DNA of 64,000 nt from Coniochaeta sp. PMI_546 (taxonomy: Eukaryota; Ascomycota; Sordariomycetes; Coniochaetales; Coniochaetaceae), in NCBI GenBank assembly GCA_021432605.1, contig MU271155.1:496001-560000 (forward strand), in the 5' to 3' direction. Numbering within the stretch: the first letter of the stretch is position 1; each line of letters opens with the position of its first letter. A program made the position numbers and the translations under genes. Shown here piece by piece: positions 1 to 11,622 of this stretch. The notes beneath the pieces are model-generated. The model was not told the DNA's origin. It searched no databases and was given only the letters and a program-made list of their open reading frames with translations.

Positions 1-3000
1 GGCTACCAAGATGTAATCTGTCCAGCCCACAATCCATTCCTACTCACGCATGTTTCGTACTTGTTGTGCACATTAGAGCTTATGGCCAGCAGACATCGTA
101 ATACACTATCATTCCAAGGACACTGTGTACGGTACTTGAGAATATTGGCTTGCTCCAGGACGTGTGCTATGTAGTTACCACAGGCAGCTCGCACAGGGGC
201 GTGCATGAATCAACAGGCTGTCCACCACCTTCAGTGAGAACACAAATGTGCGATCGTTCACACACATTCACGGAAAGGCTGGCATTACCCTATGGACGAT
301 CGACTGGATCGCAACGATGGTGACACTTGTTGCCTAGTGTATCAACCGTGTCTAACCTAGGATATTTGCCGCCAATTCGTTCACATTAGCATGCTTTTGA
401 TCGAAGGAAGCGATCACTTATCCCTCAGAGGCTCCCAAGCATCAGCCGTCACACCGGTGTGGACGTCCGCTAACGCCAGTCTGGTGATCTCTCATTAGGC
501 AAACACGGCCATGGAGACGTGTAACTTTGTGACAACAGCCGACCTCCACATGATCCATCCACAAAACCTGATAAATCACACAGAATAAGCGCCGTGTTGT
601 CTACTAGGTGTGCTGATATTACAACAAAAGATCAACTATACCTGTGCCTGCCTCATCGGCAGCTGTGTCTAGCGGCCGCGGCGCTGCATCTGGAGGCGCT
701 TGTAGCGGATACAGCGGACCCGCTTGCGAAGACCGCTATTTTTGGGGGCCGCCAGATCGCCATTCTGCTGCATTCAACTGCATCGCAAGCAAGATCTGCC
801 CCCAAAATACATACACGCGTACGACGTCTCTTATGCAACAGGTCGCAGCCATGCACCAGCCTTACAGATCAGTCATTGCATGGAGATGTTGGAATGCAAA
901 ATGGCCGATACTGTGGCTTTCCCGACCGGTGCAGGGCAGAACCTCCAAAACGAAACATCGAAACGTCCTGGGGAAACATCATCACCTTCAGTCATTACTT
1001 AATATTCGCCGCTTTTAGAATACCGCGAAAGACACACAAACACCCTCAGGCCGATGTTTCAAGTCCCTATTCTCGTTTCCTCGTTGTTCCACCCATCCCT
1101 TCCTTGCCGCGCACCACCAACATCTGAGCCGGCACCACCTTACGCACACTCCCTACCACCGACACGCTCGGTTCCCTTCTGGCACGGCTGACCTTTCAGA
1201 ACCCCTTCTTACCTAGGTGAATAGCCGCCTTAAAGACGAACATATACCACCATCACAATTTCTCTTCCAACAGTCAAGTCTATTCTCGGGCGGCTCGCAG
1301 GTGTGTGGGCAGCTCATATATCCATATACCCGATCGCCCTTTTGTATATGCAGGAATATATTGCCCTGGTTCTTTCGACCGGGACACGCGCCATGCGAGT
1401 CATCACGGTCTGCCTTAGATCCCGCGGGGTGGCTTGGTGATTGCACTTCGCTTGGGTCGAGGGCCGGTTAAAGTGAATCCCTCCAGGGTCTGTTCTGCCG
1501 ACTACCGTGCTGGATGATACGGCTTCTACATCTGAGGAACCGGTGGTCGGTGCGGTTGCGCGAACGTGCCCGGGCCAAAAGTGTCAGCGATGCTGTGGTG
1601 AGACACAGACCCTACGGCGTGCCGGCTGTATGGGCCTCGTCCGCATCTTGGAATGGATGTCATTCCGATCCAGAGAGATCAAGAACGTTGGGCGATCTGG
1701 GACGAAACTCTAGCGCCCCCGATGTGCAAAGTGAACTCTGTGGAGTCTGAGCAGCTGTCTGGGACGAGGCGTCAAAGCCATCCCTTGCAGCTTGCTTCCT
1801 GGTTTCAGCCTTCTCGTCATACCCCATCACAGCCAGAAAACATCCTGAGCATGTGTATAGAGGGGTGAAAAGCAATGCAGCCTCCAGGCTCCCCAGCCTC
1901 GTCCCCAAACCACACACGCACAGTGCGCACCTTAATTCCCCCCCTCCAGAGCACGAGGTTGTGCCCATTGAGTTCTCGGTGCTACCGCACCGCGGCCGCA
2001 TTTGGGTCCGTTGGCGCTTATCTGCGATTTCGTGCAGTAGCCAAACTTGGGGGCCAATCAGGACCAGCTCCGCTGACTTTCCTCCCTTCCGTTGGAGTGT
2101 GATGCAAAACGCAAGGGCTGGCGGGGTGCGGACCGTGATAGTGGCGCCAGACCATTGTTCTGCTCTCTCTTGACTTCAATAATCGATAGACAGAGCCTTC
2201 GAGATGAATACCTACTGAGACCATGGATCAAATCCACGACAGGCCTGTAACAATGCCCTCTTCGTATCGGCAGGGTCCAGCGTATCCAGGGCCTTTTACG
2301 AGAGCTCATTGCTTTGAGAGACAGGGGCCGAAGCTGACAACATGCGGACGGCGCCGACTAATCAATCACCTTTTCCTTCTAGAAGACCTTCCTAATCCAA
2401 ATTTTGCAATGCTGCTGTCCCACGTGCGGTAGGGAAACCCGCGCTGGTTCTATGAGTTATGACAGCGTGGCTTGATTGGTCTTTGCGCATCTCTTTGCAT
2501 GAACAATTCGTAAGCTCACACCCCCCCTTCCGCATGTCTCCGACTTTCCATGCTTGTCGCGGCTGCACTTCGTACTTCGGGCTATGCCTGCATCTGGCTG
2601 ACTACGACCACTTTTTCGACGACAGTCAAGCAGCAGGCTGAGCTCGTTTGTCAGCGGAGCACGAACGCATATCTCCGCCATGTTCGACAGGCACCGATCT
2701 AGGGAAGGTCTTGTCATCGGGTTGTCCGTCTGTCTGCTTTCCTTCGATCTCGACAATCGGTCAGTCTCAGCCCATTTTGCTTTTGTCTGAGGCTGCTGTT
2801 AGGCCGCCCGTGGTGTTACCTCGTACACGTCTCCTCATTTTACAGATTGCCTGCGGTGTTCCCACATTGTGCCACCGAAAGATACGCAGGAGATAGCTGA
2901 TCGATACGCAACACCGCCAACCATCGACACCAAAAGCAAGCCTTGATCAGTCTAGAACGCAGCCACCCGACGAAATCAAAATTGCACAGGGCCTTTCGGG

Positions 3001-4014
3001 CCAGACCAATTCGTGCTCCGTTCTTGATCGACGCGGTGTACAGCATTGTGCCCTTGGTTGTCTCGGTCATGCGTCGATCATCTGTTGCCAAACATCTCTC
3101 CTCATGTGGCAGCAGAGACGAGCTTCCCCCGCAATGTCTCAGTCCCTGACCGATGATGGCCGTCCCCTTCTGCAGGACGTCCGGATCGAGCGAGGGGTGC
3201 GCCGACTGGGGAACCGTTCTTCCGGGACCCTCAGAGCTCTCGAAATGGACCCCCGGCCGTGACGACATCGCCTGAGACGAAGAGGAACTCGACCTGCGCC
3301 GGGGCTGCCGACCGTTCTCGCTTGGCTGTGGGTTGCGGGCCGCCCCATGCCGTCGCGCGTGCTGGAAGTAGGAGCAAAAGGCCTTGAACGGCTAATGCAC
3401 CTTCGCGGGGACGCCGTGAACATGCACCTCGTCCTAGTCTAGAGGGGGCCAGCCGGATCCTTCTACGGCCACGTGCGCTTCCCGCTCGAGCTGGACCTTT
3501 TGGTGCGCTGCATCTCTCGAGTTCCAATTGCTCACAGATTAGTTTTCCTAGTAGCACTGGCGATTCCTGGAGGCTAGTTTGGAGCGGACTGGTGCAGTAA
3601 GAGCGATATGTGGTTTGCGATCATGACTAGTCATATATCCAGCATCATCATGTTTGCAAGGCCACCAACCGCCTAATGCTCTACAATATCGTCCTTTCAC
3701 AATTGGTCAAGTCCCGATATGCCGGGTGTGCTGTTTATCAGCGACGATGATCTCGCCAAGCGCCAAGTAGCGAACCTGAGGTTTCCCTTCCCTTGTGCTT
3801 TAGCTAGACTGCAGAGCCGCCATCATGATGATCAGATTGTGAGCCAGTGGTAGAAGTGAACCGCAGTGGAGAACATGTGGGAAAGTCAGGCTTTCGTCCT
3901 CTATGCTCAAAGTCGTCCTAGAGGCTTGATAATATAGCTTCATCGTCCCCACGCCTGAACACCTAGTCTAGACCCTCGGTAGCAAAGCCCACACTAAACA
4001 TCCCATACTTCCTA
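1..4014. other. Gene-poor left flank
   Basis: I find no gene I can support here. The longest open frames (594-1127 plus, 2840-3268 minus) lack family motifs, a credible splice structure or a signal peptide, and both strands carry frames of similar length over the same stretch, as chance frames do. No tRNA, transposon end or long repeat was seen. Confidence 0.5.
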
Positions 4015-4384
4015 CTAGCAGTTGGTCACCCCCCAAGCTCCTACCATCTGGCCGAATTTGTGATCCCAGTTCTCCTTCGAGTGCCCGATCTCCTGGTCGG
4101 CCGAACAAGGTCCTGCCGCGTAGAGGCGGAGAACGCAATTCGAGCTCTTGGTGTTTCCCCAGACCATCTTGAAAGAAACCCGTTAGTGATTGGTAGGGAT
4201 GGAATAATATAGCTCGGACTCCTACGTGATCACCGCTGACACAAGTTGGGATCTCGGTGCAGCCCTTGTTCTTCGAGCCAGAGTATGAACCAGTGAAACC
4301 GGAGCCTCTGGGGCAGTCGAATTGCATCGTCCAGGCTTCGACTGAAGTGGCGAGGACACAAAGGAAGGCAAGTGTCTGTTTCAT
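4015..4384 (-). CDS. Small secreted cysteine-rich protein (effector-like)
   Basis: Two exons, 4226-4384 and 4015-4167, flank a 58 bp intron (4168-4225) with GTAGGA donor, CACTAAC branch and TTTCAAG acceptor; the junction is phase 0 and the product is 103 residues. Residues 1-17 (MKQTLAFLCVLATSVEA) form a signal peptide. The mature chain of about 86 residues holds six cysteines, an even number that could give three disulfides, and ends in Cys. Reading through the intron instead gives a Cys-poor tail, so the spliced form is preferred. No family recognised. Small size, secretion and six cysteines are typical of fungal effectors or antimicrobial proteins, but that role is inferred. Confidence 0.75.
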
Positions 4385-5815
4385 GGTGAAGAGTTGATTA
4401 CTGGATGGTTTGGTATCTGAAACCGGTTGCAGTCACCGTGTCGCTGTAATATGTGTGTTCTTAGGAGGTTAACCTAAGGTTATCTACCTAGGTCTAGATT
4501 CTAGTTGTATATTCGTAATAGAGCTTTGCTTCTATATGGCAAGACTCGGTGCAATGTTTCCACCGGCTTATTCAAAAACCACACTAATTTAACGGTCATT
4601 CGACATGGCCAGCTATCTTTTGACAGGAAGGCAGGTGCTTGCCTGCCAAGAGCTGTCCATTGCTACCTCAGCCCCGTCTGAATGTCCGCGTACGGTACCC
4701 GTCAGTGGGAAGAAATAGACGACCCTGCGGTGAGCATGTTCTCTGACCTACGACGCTGAACATAGTCTCTTTATTCCAACGTTGAGATGCAACGTTACTG
4801 TTGAGTACTACCATCTCTACCTTAGCTTCATTGACCTTGCCGTGCGCCTGACCGCTACCATGTACGGGCTCTTTCACTTCCACCCGCATACCTTACTTTG
4901 TCTTTGGACCATTATTCTAGACTGGTGCCATGTATTCACGTTTGCATTGGATTCAGATTGAAGGCGTTCGATATTTCCAGCCACATCAACATTGGCTGTT
5001 TGCGTTACGCTTGAGGTTGATGGGGATGGTCTTACTCAGTCCTCAAGACTAACTTTACTTCGATTTGTCGGGGAAATAAACGGGAAAAAATGGGAAGTCA
5101 AGGTGGAAGGCGTTGAAGTCGTAGACTGCGACGAGGGGGAGAGCCTGACAGATGGACTACCCGTGACGCATTGCTGTGCCAGCTAAGGGGTATCGCCAGT
5201 TACGCAAGCCAGGAGGAAGTGAACACAATGATGATGTCTAGGCTCTAGATCTTGCGTTTGTCTGCTCATCTGGAATCTCGACTTCGTATGCATCGATCGT
5301 ACAGTCTAAACTTAGACTTAGCTAAGGCCGCTTCTATACCAAAGCTGCACACACAATATTCTGAAGCGGGACACACGAATAATGAATTCAGAAAATGGGT
5401 GAGGCGATGGCTGACCACGCTCAGTACGTAGTCTTGGGTACGACAGTCGACCCAAGCAGGCACGAGCAATCAAGCATACACGTTTCCCACCACCTCTGAG
5501 GACTCAATAGCTCAAGGTAACAGTAAACCTGTCTTCCTCTGCCATATGCTTTTTGAGACTATTGTTATCCTATTAGTAGGACTCATCATGGGCTCTGCAA
5601 TTTAGGGTCTTCACAACCTCTGGCGAAACTGGTCGAAAGACACCAGGTGCCCAAGGCATAGTGCTTGCCTCAATTCCTAGGCGGTGCGTAAAACCACTTA
5701 ACACGCTCCTACTAGCACTCCAGCGGCTCGCTACGTGGGTTCATATCTCCCGATATACACATGTAACATCTTACATAAAAAAAGACCGAACTCATCCTGC
5801 AATCATTAAGGTTGA
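4385..5815. other. Intergenic, no gene seen
   Basis: Promoter side of the small secreted protein and 3' side of the aldo/keto reductase. Open frames such as 4992-5186 plus (64 residues) have no recognisable feature. A short stretch near 4460-4500 is rich in CCTAAGG/CCTAGG-type palindromes. Confidence 0.5.
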
Positions 5816-7125
5816 CTAGGCCTCCCGCTTACCAAGAATGAGTGTCCCGACGATAGCTTCCTTCTTCTCCAGCCCCTTCCACCCCTCAAGAGCAGGCGTA
5901 TCAGCAAACAGGCCAAGGGCATGCTCCGCCGGCCATCTATCTCCAAACACGGATGCCTCCGTGACCAAGTCCCTGATATGCCGAGTCTCCTCCGGCGTGA
6001 GATGAACGTGCATGGCTGCAAAGTTCTCGGCAATGTACTTGAGCGTAATGGTTCTTGTCATGACATCAGCAACCGCGCCTCTCACGTATCGAACGAAAAA
6101 TTGACGAGGAACTCACCCAGGGATAGGAAAGATATCATCCCCCTGCGCCAACAGCCACGCCAGCGCGACCTGACTCACCGTCACCCCTTTCCCATCGGCA
6201 ATCGTCTTGATGGCATCCACGAGCTCCATGTTTCTGTAAAAGTTTTCCCTCGAGAATCGGGGGTAGAACCGACGGATGTCGCCCTCATCAAAGTCATCTG
6301 GTCCTTGGAGGCCGCCGCTAAGCAGCCCGCGGGAGAGGGGTGAGTAGGCGACCACAGCAACTCCGAGCTCGCGGCAGGTTGACAGCAGGCTGTGCTGGGG
6401 ATCTTCGATTTCGGTACTGAAGACGCTGTATTCCATTTGGACGGCTGCAATGGGGTGCACGGCGTGCGCGCGGCGGAGGGTGGTGGCGGAGACTTCGGAG
6501 AGACCTATGTGGTGGATTTTGCCCTGTCTTTGAAGGTGTTAGTTGGGTGTCGGTTGTGTGTGCTAGGCAGAATTCTGGTGTGGTGTCAGAGGGAGAACTC
6601 ACTCCTTCAACTTCACCATCTCGGCCACAATGAGCTCGACTGGGGTCGAACCGTCGAGACGATGGGGATAGTAGAGGTCAATGTACTCAACACCGAGCCT
6701 CTTGAGGCTCTTCTCAACGGCTTCGGGCACGTAGGCGGCGTCGCCACGGAACGTGAAGCCGTTTGGCAGCATTATGGCGCCGAATTTGGTGGCAAGGAAG
6801 ACATCCTTGCGCTTCTCCGGGTTGAGGGCGAGCCACTTACCGACGATCACTTCTGCGTCTCCCTAGGATATCGCGCAAGTCAGCATCGAACAGAGTAGTT
6901 TCGTCGAACGCATGCGGTTCGGTGGCCTACGTAGGCATCGCTCATGTCCCAGAACGTGCATCCAATCTCGTAAGCGTGGTCCAGGATGGCAAGCCGCTCA
7001 GGATCGGGAATTGGAGTCGACTTCCGGGAACCGGGGAAGCCCAATCCCATGACACCAAAGCCTATTCTGGGCACTAGAGGTCCATTATTTCCCAATGGTC
7101 GCAGAATAGGTGTCGTGGGACCCAT
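5816..7125 (-). CDS. Aldo/keto reductase (YakC/AKR13-like)
   Basis: Four exons (6931-7125, 6603-6862, 6117-6527, 5816-6053) give 367 residues; introns are 68, 75 and 63 bp with GT-AG ends, and the summed frame closes exactly. The (beta/alpha)8 reductase fold is shown by the tetrad Asp60 and Tyr65 (WDMSDAY), Lys91 (TKFG) and His132 (YYPHRLDG), by the [14 protein letters not shown] strand (split by intron 2) and by IFPIPGT, which ends strand 8 and is split by intron 3. Such enzymes use NADPH to reduce aldehydes and ketones in the cytosol. It lies 400 bp downstream of a Zn2Cys6 regulator gene on the same strand, which may control it. Substrate unknown. Confidence 0.93.
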
Positions 7126-7525
7126 GCTGATGTCGTTTGCCGTGCGTACAGGTCAGTGTATGATAGTTGAAGTATAAGTGTCGATTGTCCGCAGTATGAG
7201 CAGTGTTACGGATGGAAATGGTTCAGACCTGAAAGAACGCGATACATATATAGGGGATAGACCATTGTACGATGGCATCAGTTGGTTGAGGACTTCAGAA
7301 GCAAAGTCCGTTGTGAATGGTTAGACTCCGCGCCTGCAATGTGGACATGTTATGCCAAAGTCCGCAATTGGCGGAAGCCAAGGCCCGCCAAGGTGGCATC
7401 AGATGGCCTTGATGGCGGACTTATGTCTTGATTTCGCTTGCGGAAAGGAATTCTTTCGTCTCATCGACGCCCACATATCTGGTCGACCTGTTAGTTATGT
7501 ATCCAAGGTTTGCTTCATTGGCTAC
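7126..7525 (-). promoter_or_regulatory. Promoter region of the aldo/keto reductase
   Basis: This 400 bp gap holds a TATATA box at 7247-7252, about 120 bp before the reductase start codon. It also contains the 3' end region of the upstream regulator gene. Confidence 0.5.
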
Positions 7526-9080
7526 CTACACGCTCAGGAGTATCTCCGCAAACTCGTCCACATCGTCTCCTCTACCATATTTGAGAAAGTCATCAAATGC
7601 GTAGTTGTTAATCACGTAATGCGGCTTCTCTTTCCACATACGAAAGAAGCTGAATGAGGTGTCGGCCTCCCACAAATGACGGGAGAGCGTCCAGCGGTGA
7701 GTATAGGCCCACGGATTCTGGTCCTCTGCGTTTTCGTCAGCGTGGAAACAGCTATGGACTCCGGAGAAAGCTGACCTGGTCCTTCGTAATTCTTCATCAT
7801 CTGGTAGAGTGTTATGACAGAGTACGCCATAATGATAGTCCTCCGTAAGGATTCCGTGAAGATCCATCTCTGGAGTGACAAAATGCGTCAATAAGTGTAG
7901 TGACCTCTGCCAGAACGGTGCGATATTTACCTCCCACTTTTTCGGTGGCTCTTTCCTCGCCACACTGTCCTGGGCGTCCGCCAAATCGCCTAAATTCTCG
8001 CGGACTCTGCACAACTCCCCCAGCCATATCTGTAGAAGCGGTATGTCCGCCTCGCCCTGCGCACGTAGAGTGACGTCCCCGTCGAAGAGACGGATGACTT
8101 GGTAGAGGAAGAGAGCCTGGGTACGGGCAAGCTTCTCAGCTACTGTTGCACCTGCATGAACGGCCTCGGTTCGGACGAGGTCCCCAACATTACGCTGCAA
8201 TGCTCGCATGACCATGGCCATATTAGCGGGTTTGCGGTTTGCATATAGTACGTTTACTGTGAAGCACTCGAGAATGCACGGCGGCGTGTAGTCCCTGTAC
8301 AGGTACCGGTGCATAAAAGGCGTGGCGTTGCGTGCGGCGGCATCAGACGTGAAGCCCTTGATGCGGCTGACAACGTAGTGTAATGGTGTCTTCGGGTCAT
8401 ACAGCATCCATGCTTCGAGAGGTCCCTACGAAGCGTTAGACAGTGTCACATGTGAGCGAAGTGATGGCGCCGAGTTATGGCGTCAGAGAACGTCAAGGTG
8501 AGATTTGGCGGGGACGAGACGGCTCAACTGGACTTACACAAATAGGAGCCATCTTGTCATAAGCCGTTAGAGTCCCTTCATCAACAGGGGTGCCTGACCG
8601 GTCGATGGCGGAGCCGTGGTCCGTCGGCACGAGGGACTGGTGTAAGCTCGGGTCGAGGCTACCATCTAACATGTCCATGACGTGATCCACTTGGGGATTG
8701 CCGGGATCGGCAGCGTCCAGAGTGGAAGGGTCTAAGGACAGGGCAGTAGATGAAATTGTCTGAGAGTCCATAGGAATGAAATCGAGGTAATCCATGTCGA
8801 GTGGCGGGCCGGGGGAGAAGGAGAAAGTCGAAGAGGTGGAGCCTTGAAACTGTGACCCGTCTACATTCATATCCATGTATACCGGGGGTTCGGTGGTGGG
8901 CTCTCGAGCGTGGCTGCTACTAGCCGCACTCGTTCTTGCATAGACGCAATCGATGTTCTTGTCGGCGCACCTTTTGCAGATAGGGGTCTTTCTATCGCAT
9001 CGCCGTTTGGCCTGGACACACGCCGTGCAGTTTTTCTGTCTTGAGGCTGCTATTGCACCTCCTACAACCGTGTGACTCAT
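7526..9080 (-). CDS. Zn(II)2Cys6 transcription factor
   Basis: Four exons (8538-9080, 7931-8425, 7776-7869, 7526-7725) encode 443 residues; introns are 112, 61 and 50 bp and the frame closes. The N-terminus carries a binuclear zinc cluster with Cys18, 21, 28, 35, 38 and 45 (CX2CX6CX6CX2CX6C) and basic residues between Cys21 and Cys28. A Ser/Pro/Asp-rich linker follows, then a helical regulatory region. Introns 2 and 3 were placed because together they bring in RWIFTESLRRTIIMAY, a motif I know from this type of fungal regulator, and then return to the frame ending WEADTSFSFFRMW. Ignoring both introns also leaves an open frame but loses the motif. Likely nuclear; the neighbouring aldo/keto reductase is a candidate target. 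Confidence 0.9.
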
Positions 9081-10061
9081 GTCGACCGGTTACCTTGACC
9101 CGAGTGATAGTGGTAGATCGTTGGAGTGACGTGTTAAGATTAGTGGACGACTTGAGTCGAGAGAATGCACAGCGGTGGAGATGACAAACGCAGCGGTGGT
9201 GTCGTGAAGAGCAACGGTGTCAGCAGCCGTACACGTACACCAAAATCCACACTCCGCAACTCCACTCCAAACTCCTCCTCACCTCACTCCTCCGTTGCCA
9301 CACCCGGACCCACTCCGTCACCAAACTCCGTGACACAACCAACGTCTTGCGACTTCCTGCTATCAAATTCCATCGTTCGGCCTCCAAAGTTGGTCGGCGA
9401 AACAAACGACGTGCACTGGCGACTTTTGCATGTCTTGTGTGTGTGTTTTACCACATCTTCAAATACCGTGCAGAAATGCCGGTAATTGTTGCTAACGTCG
9501 GTGGCACGGCCTTGGTCAGGTCGATTTCCACCTTGGCTCAGACGAATACGCCGTCAAATACGCATTTCTCGTGACGCGCTCACCAGCCGCTGCCAAGATC
9601 AAAAGCCCCTGTAGCTTCTAGGCACACCGGAGCGGCCCCATTCGATATTGCCGTGTGCTCAGTAGTTCGAGTTTTCGGGGTATCGGTGCGTATGTACATG
9701 GACTTGTGATATAATAGTGGCAGGTCTAGCCAAGCACTGCTTCGAGCTTCGGTGGGATCGTGGATACAGTATGACCTCCATACGCACCCACGGACCGTTG
9801 CATCACGGACATGATGTAACCGTACAAATTGTGATATTTGGAATCTTACGTGCCATGGCCCGAGCCGTCGAAGGAACCGCGATGCACCACGCGCAACCGT
9901 CCGAGTTCGACAGGTCTGGTCTTGATCGTTCAACCTCGTGACAGCGCTGGAATTTGGAATTGGGACTCAATCATTTCATATAATAGATTGGTCTTCATCG
10001 TACCACTGCAACCACATGGAGAAGAGCAAGCCGGGTATCAACCAAATACTCCCAAATCAGC
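9081..10061. other. Divergent intergenic region
   Basis: Lies between the starts of the Zn2Cys6 gene (minus) and the secreted hydrolase (plus), so it holds both promoters. Open frames on both strands overlap one another and show no family feature. Confidence 0.5.
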
Positions 10062-11370
10062 ATGGCATATCTCTTGACGTCACTCCTCTTCGCAGCTTTA
10101 GCTGTCGATGCAACACCAACTACCAACGCAAAGACACGACAGTGCGTGCAGCTAGAGATCCCGATCAAGCTCTCGTCCTTCACCACCACCAAGTGGCAGC
10201 AGCCCCGGGTCGACAGCACCGTCGACGCCATAGACTGGGTCGACTGGATGACAACGTGGACAACACCAGCGAACAAAGTCGCAGGGACAATAACGATCAA
10301 GGACACTTTCAAGATCAACGGCCAGCTATGCGTCCCAGCTAAGGGAGCCAAGTCGGATATTGTCCAGCTTGCCACTCATGGCGTAGGATTTGATAAACGG
10401 TCAGTCAGTTCAAATATGTCCCGCAGCCACAGAACTAATGACATCTATGCCATACAGATACTGGGATGTCGAGATCGACCCAGACCAGTACTCGTGGGTT
10501 GACTATTCGCTAGCCCAAGGCTACTCCATCTTCACCTACGATCGCCTGGGCACCGGCAGCTCCGATAAGCCAGACGCGTACGACGTCGTGCAAACCGACG
10601 TCCAGGTCGAGATATTGCGCCAACTCACCTTGCTCCTTCGCTCGGGCAAGCTAATCAGCTCATCCAAGAAGCTCGGCGGCGCCAGCACACTCGATCGCTA
10701 CAAGCCTACCAAGATCATTCACGTCGGCCACTCATTCGGCACAATCTGCACCATTGGTCTGCTGCAGGTCAATGGTTCCATCAGTGACGGGGCCATCCTC
10801 ACTGGTTTCTTGCCAAACGACCAGCTGGGAGGCATCAGCGTGGGGACCTGGGGCTTCGAATTCGCCCGTGAGAGCGATCCTAAGCGATTCTCGGACCGCG
10901 GCTCGGGATACATCGTGCAGAAGACCAAATACAATGTTCTGCTCAGCTTTCTGAAGAAGGGTTCTTTCGAGCCGGCGCTCTTGGATTACGCTGAGCAGAT
11001 CAAGCAGCCCAACTCACTCAGCGAGTTTGTCTCGATTGGAGCAATATTCGGTACGCCTGCTAAAGATTACAAGGGTCCTGTCCAGGTATGTCATTACATA
11101 AGCTCGAAATGGAATTTGTGTCTGCAAAGTAAGATTGCTAATGAAGTGGCGATTTTGTAGTTCGTCATTGGCGAGAACGACTACGGCTTCTGTCGCGGCG
11201 AGTGCTACAACACTTACAACATCACGGAAATTGAGACGGACTACTACCCAGCTGCGTCAAAGATTGGGATTCACATACAGCCAAAGACGGGCCACGGACT
11301 GACCCTCTCGACCAATGCGACTGCGGGCTATAAGGCCACCTTTGACTTCTTAAAGTCAGTTGGCCTGTAG
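10062..11370 (+). CDS. Secreted alpha/beta hydrolase
   Basis: Three exons (10062-10399, 10458-11085, 11161-11370) encode 391 residues; the 58 and 75 bp introns leave the frame intact. Residues 1-17 look like a signal peptide. The alpha/beta-hydrolase core shows HGVGF (106-110, probable oxyanion-hole loop), YDRLGTGSSDKP after strand 4, the nucleophile elbow GHSFG with Ser205, an acidic GENDYG in the last exon and a His in KTGHGLTLS near the C-terminus. This resembles fungal secreted hydrolases of the AB_hydrolase_6 type, whose substrates are mostly unknown. Its 3' end faces that of the GH105 gene, 252 bp away. Confidence 0.88.
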
Positions 11371-11622
11371 GAGAAGATGTAGTCGATTTTCCAGTTCAAT
11401 GAACATTGGAAAAGAGCGAGTTACACTTCTCAGATATAGTTATTGGATAGAATAATGTCTAAGCTGGAGTTGGAAGATTATGCATTCTAGAGTTCCTTCT
11501 ACTTCCTTCTCTTCTCCTTCTCGTCTGAGGAGCATGTGCTTTCAATGTTACGAAACTGCCGGAACAACTACGATAGTCACCCACCACAACAGCCTCTTTC
11601 GCAAAGCCATAGAGGTCTAATC

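Noticed and set aside
594-1127. 177-residue plus-strand frame
   Set aside because: Biased composition without domain, and several overlapping frames of similar length lie on both strands, as expected by chance.
2840-3557. Overlapping 94-142 residue minus-strand frames
   Set aside because: No motif, no signal peptide and no splice sites joining them into one protein.
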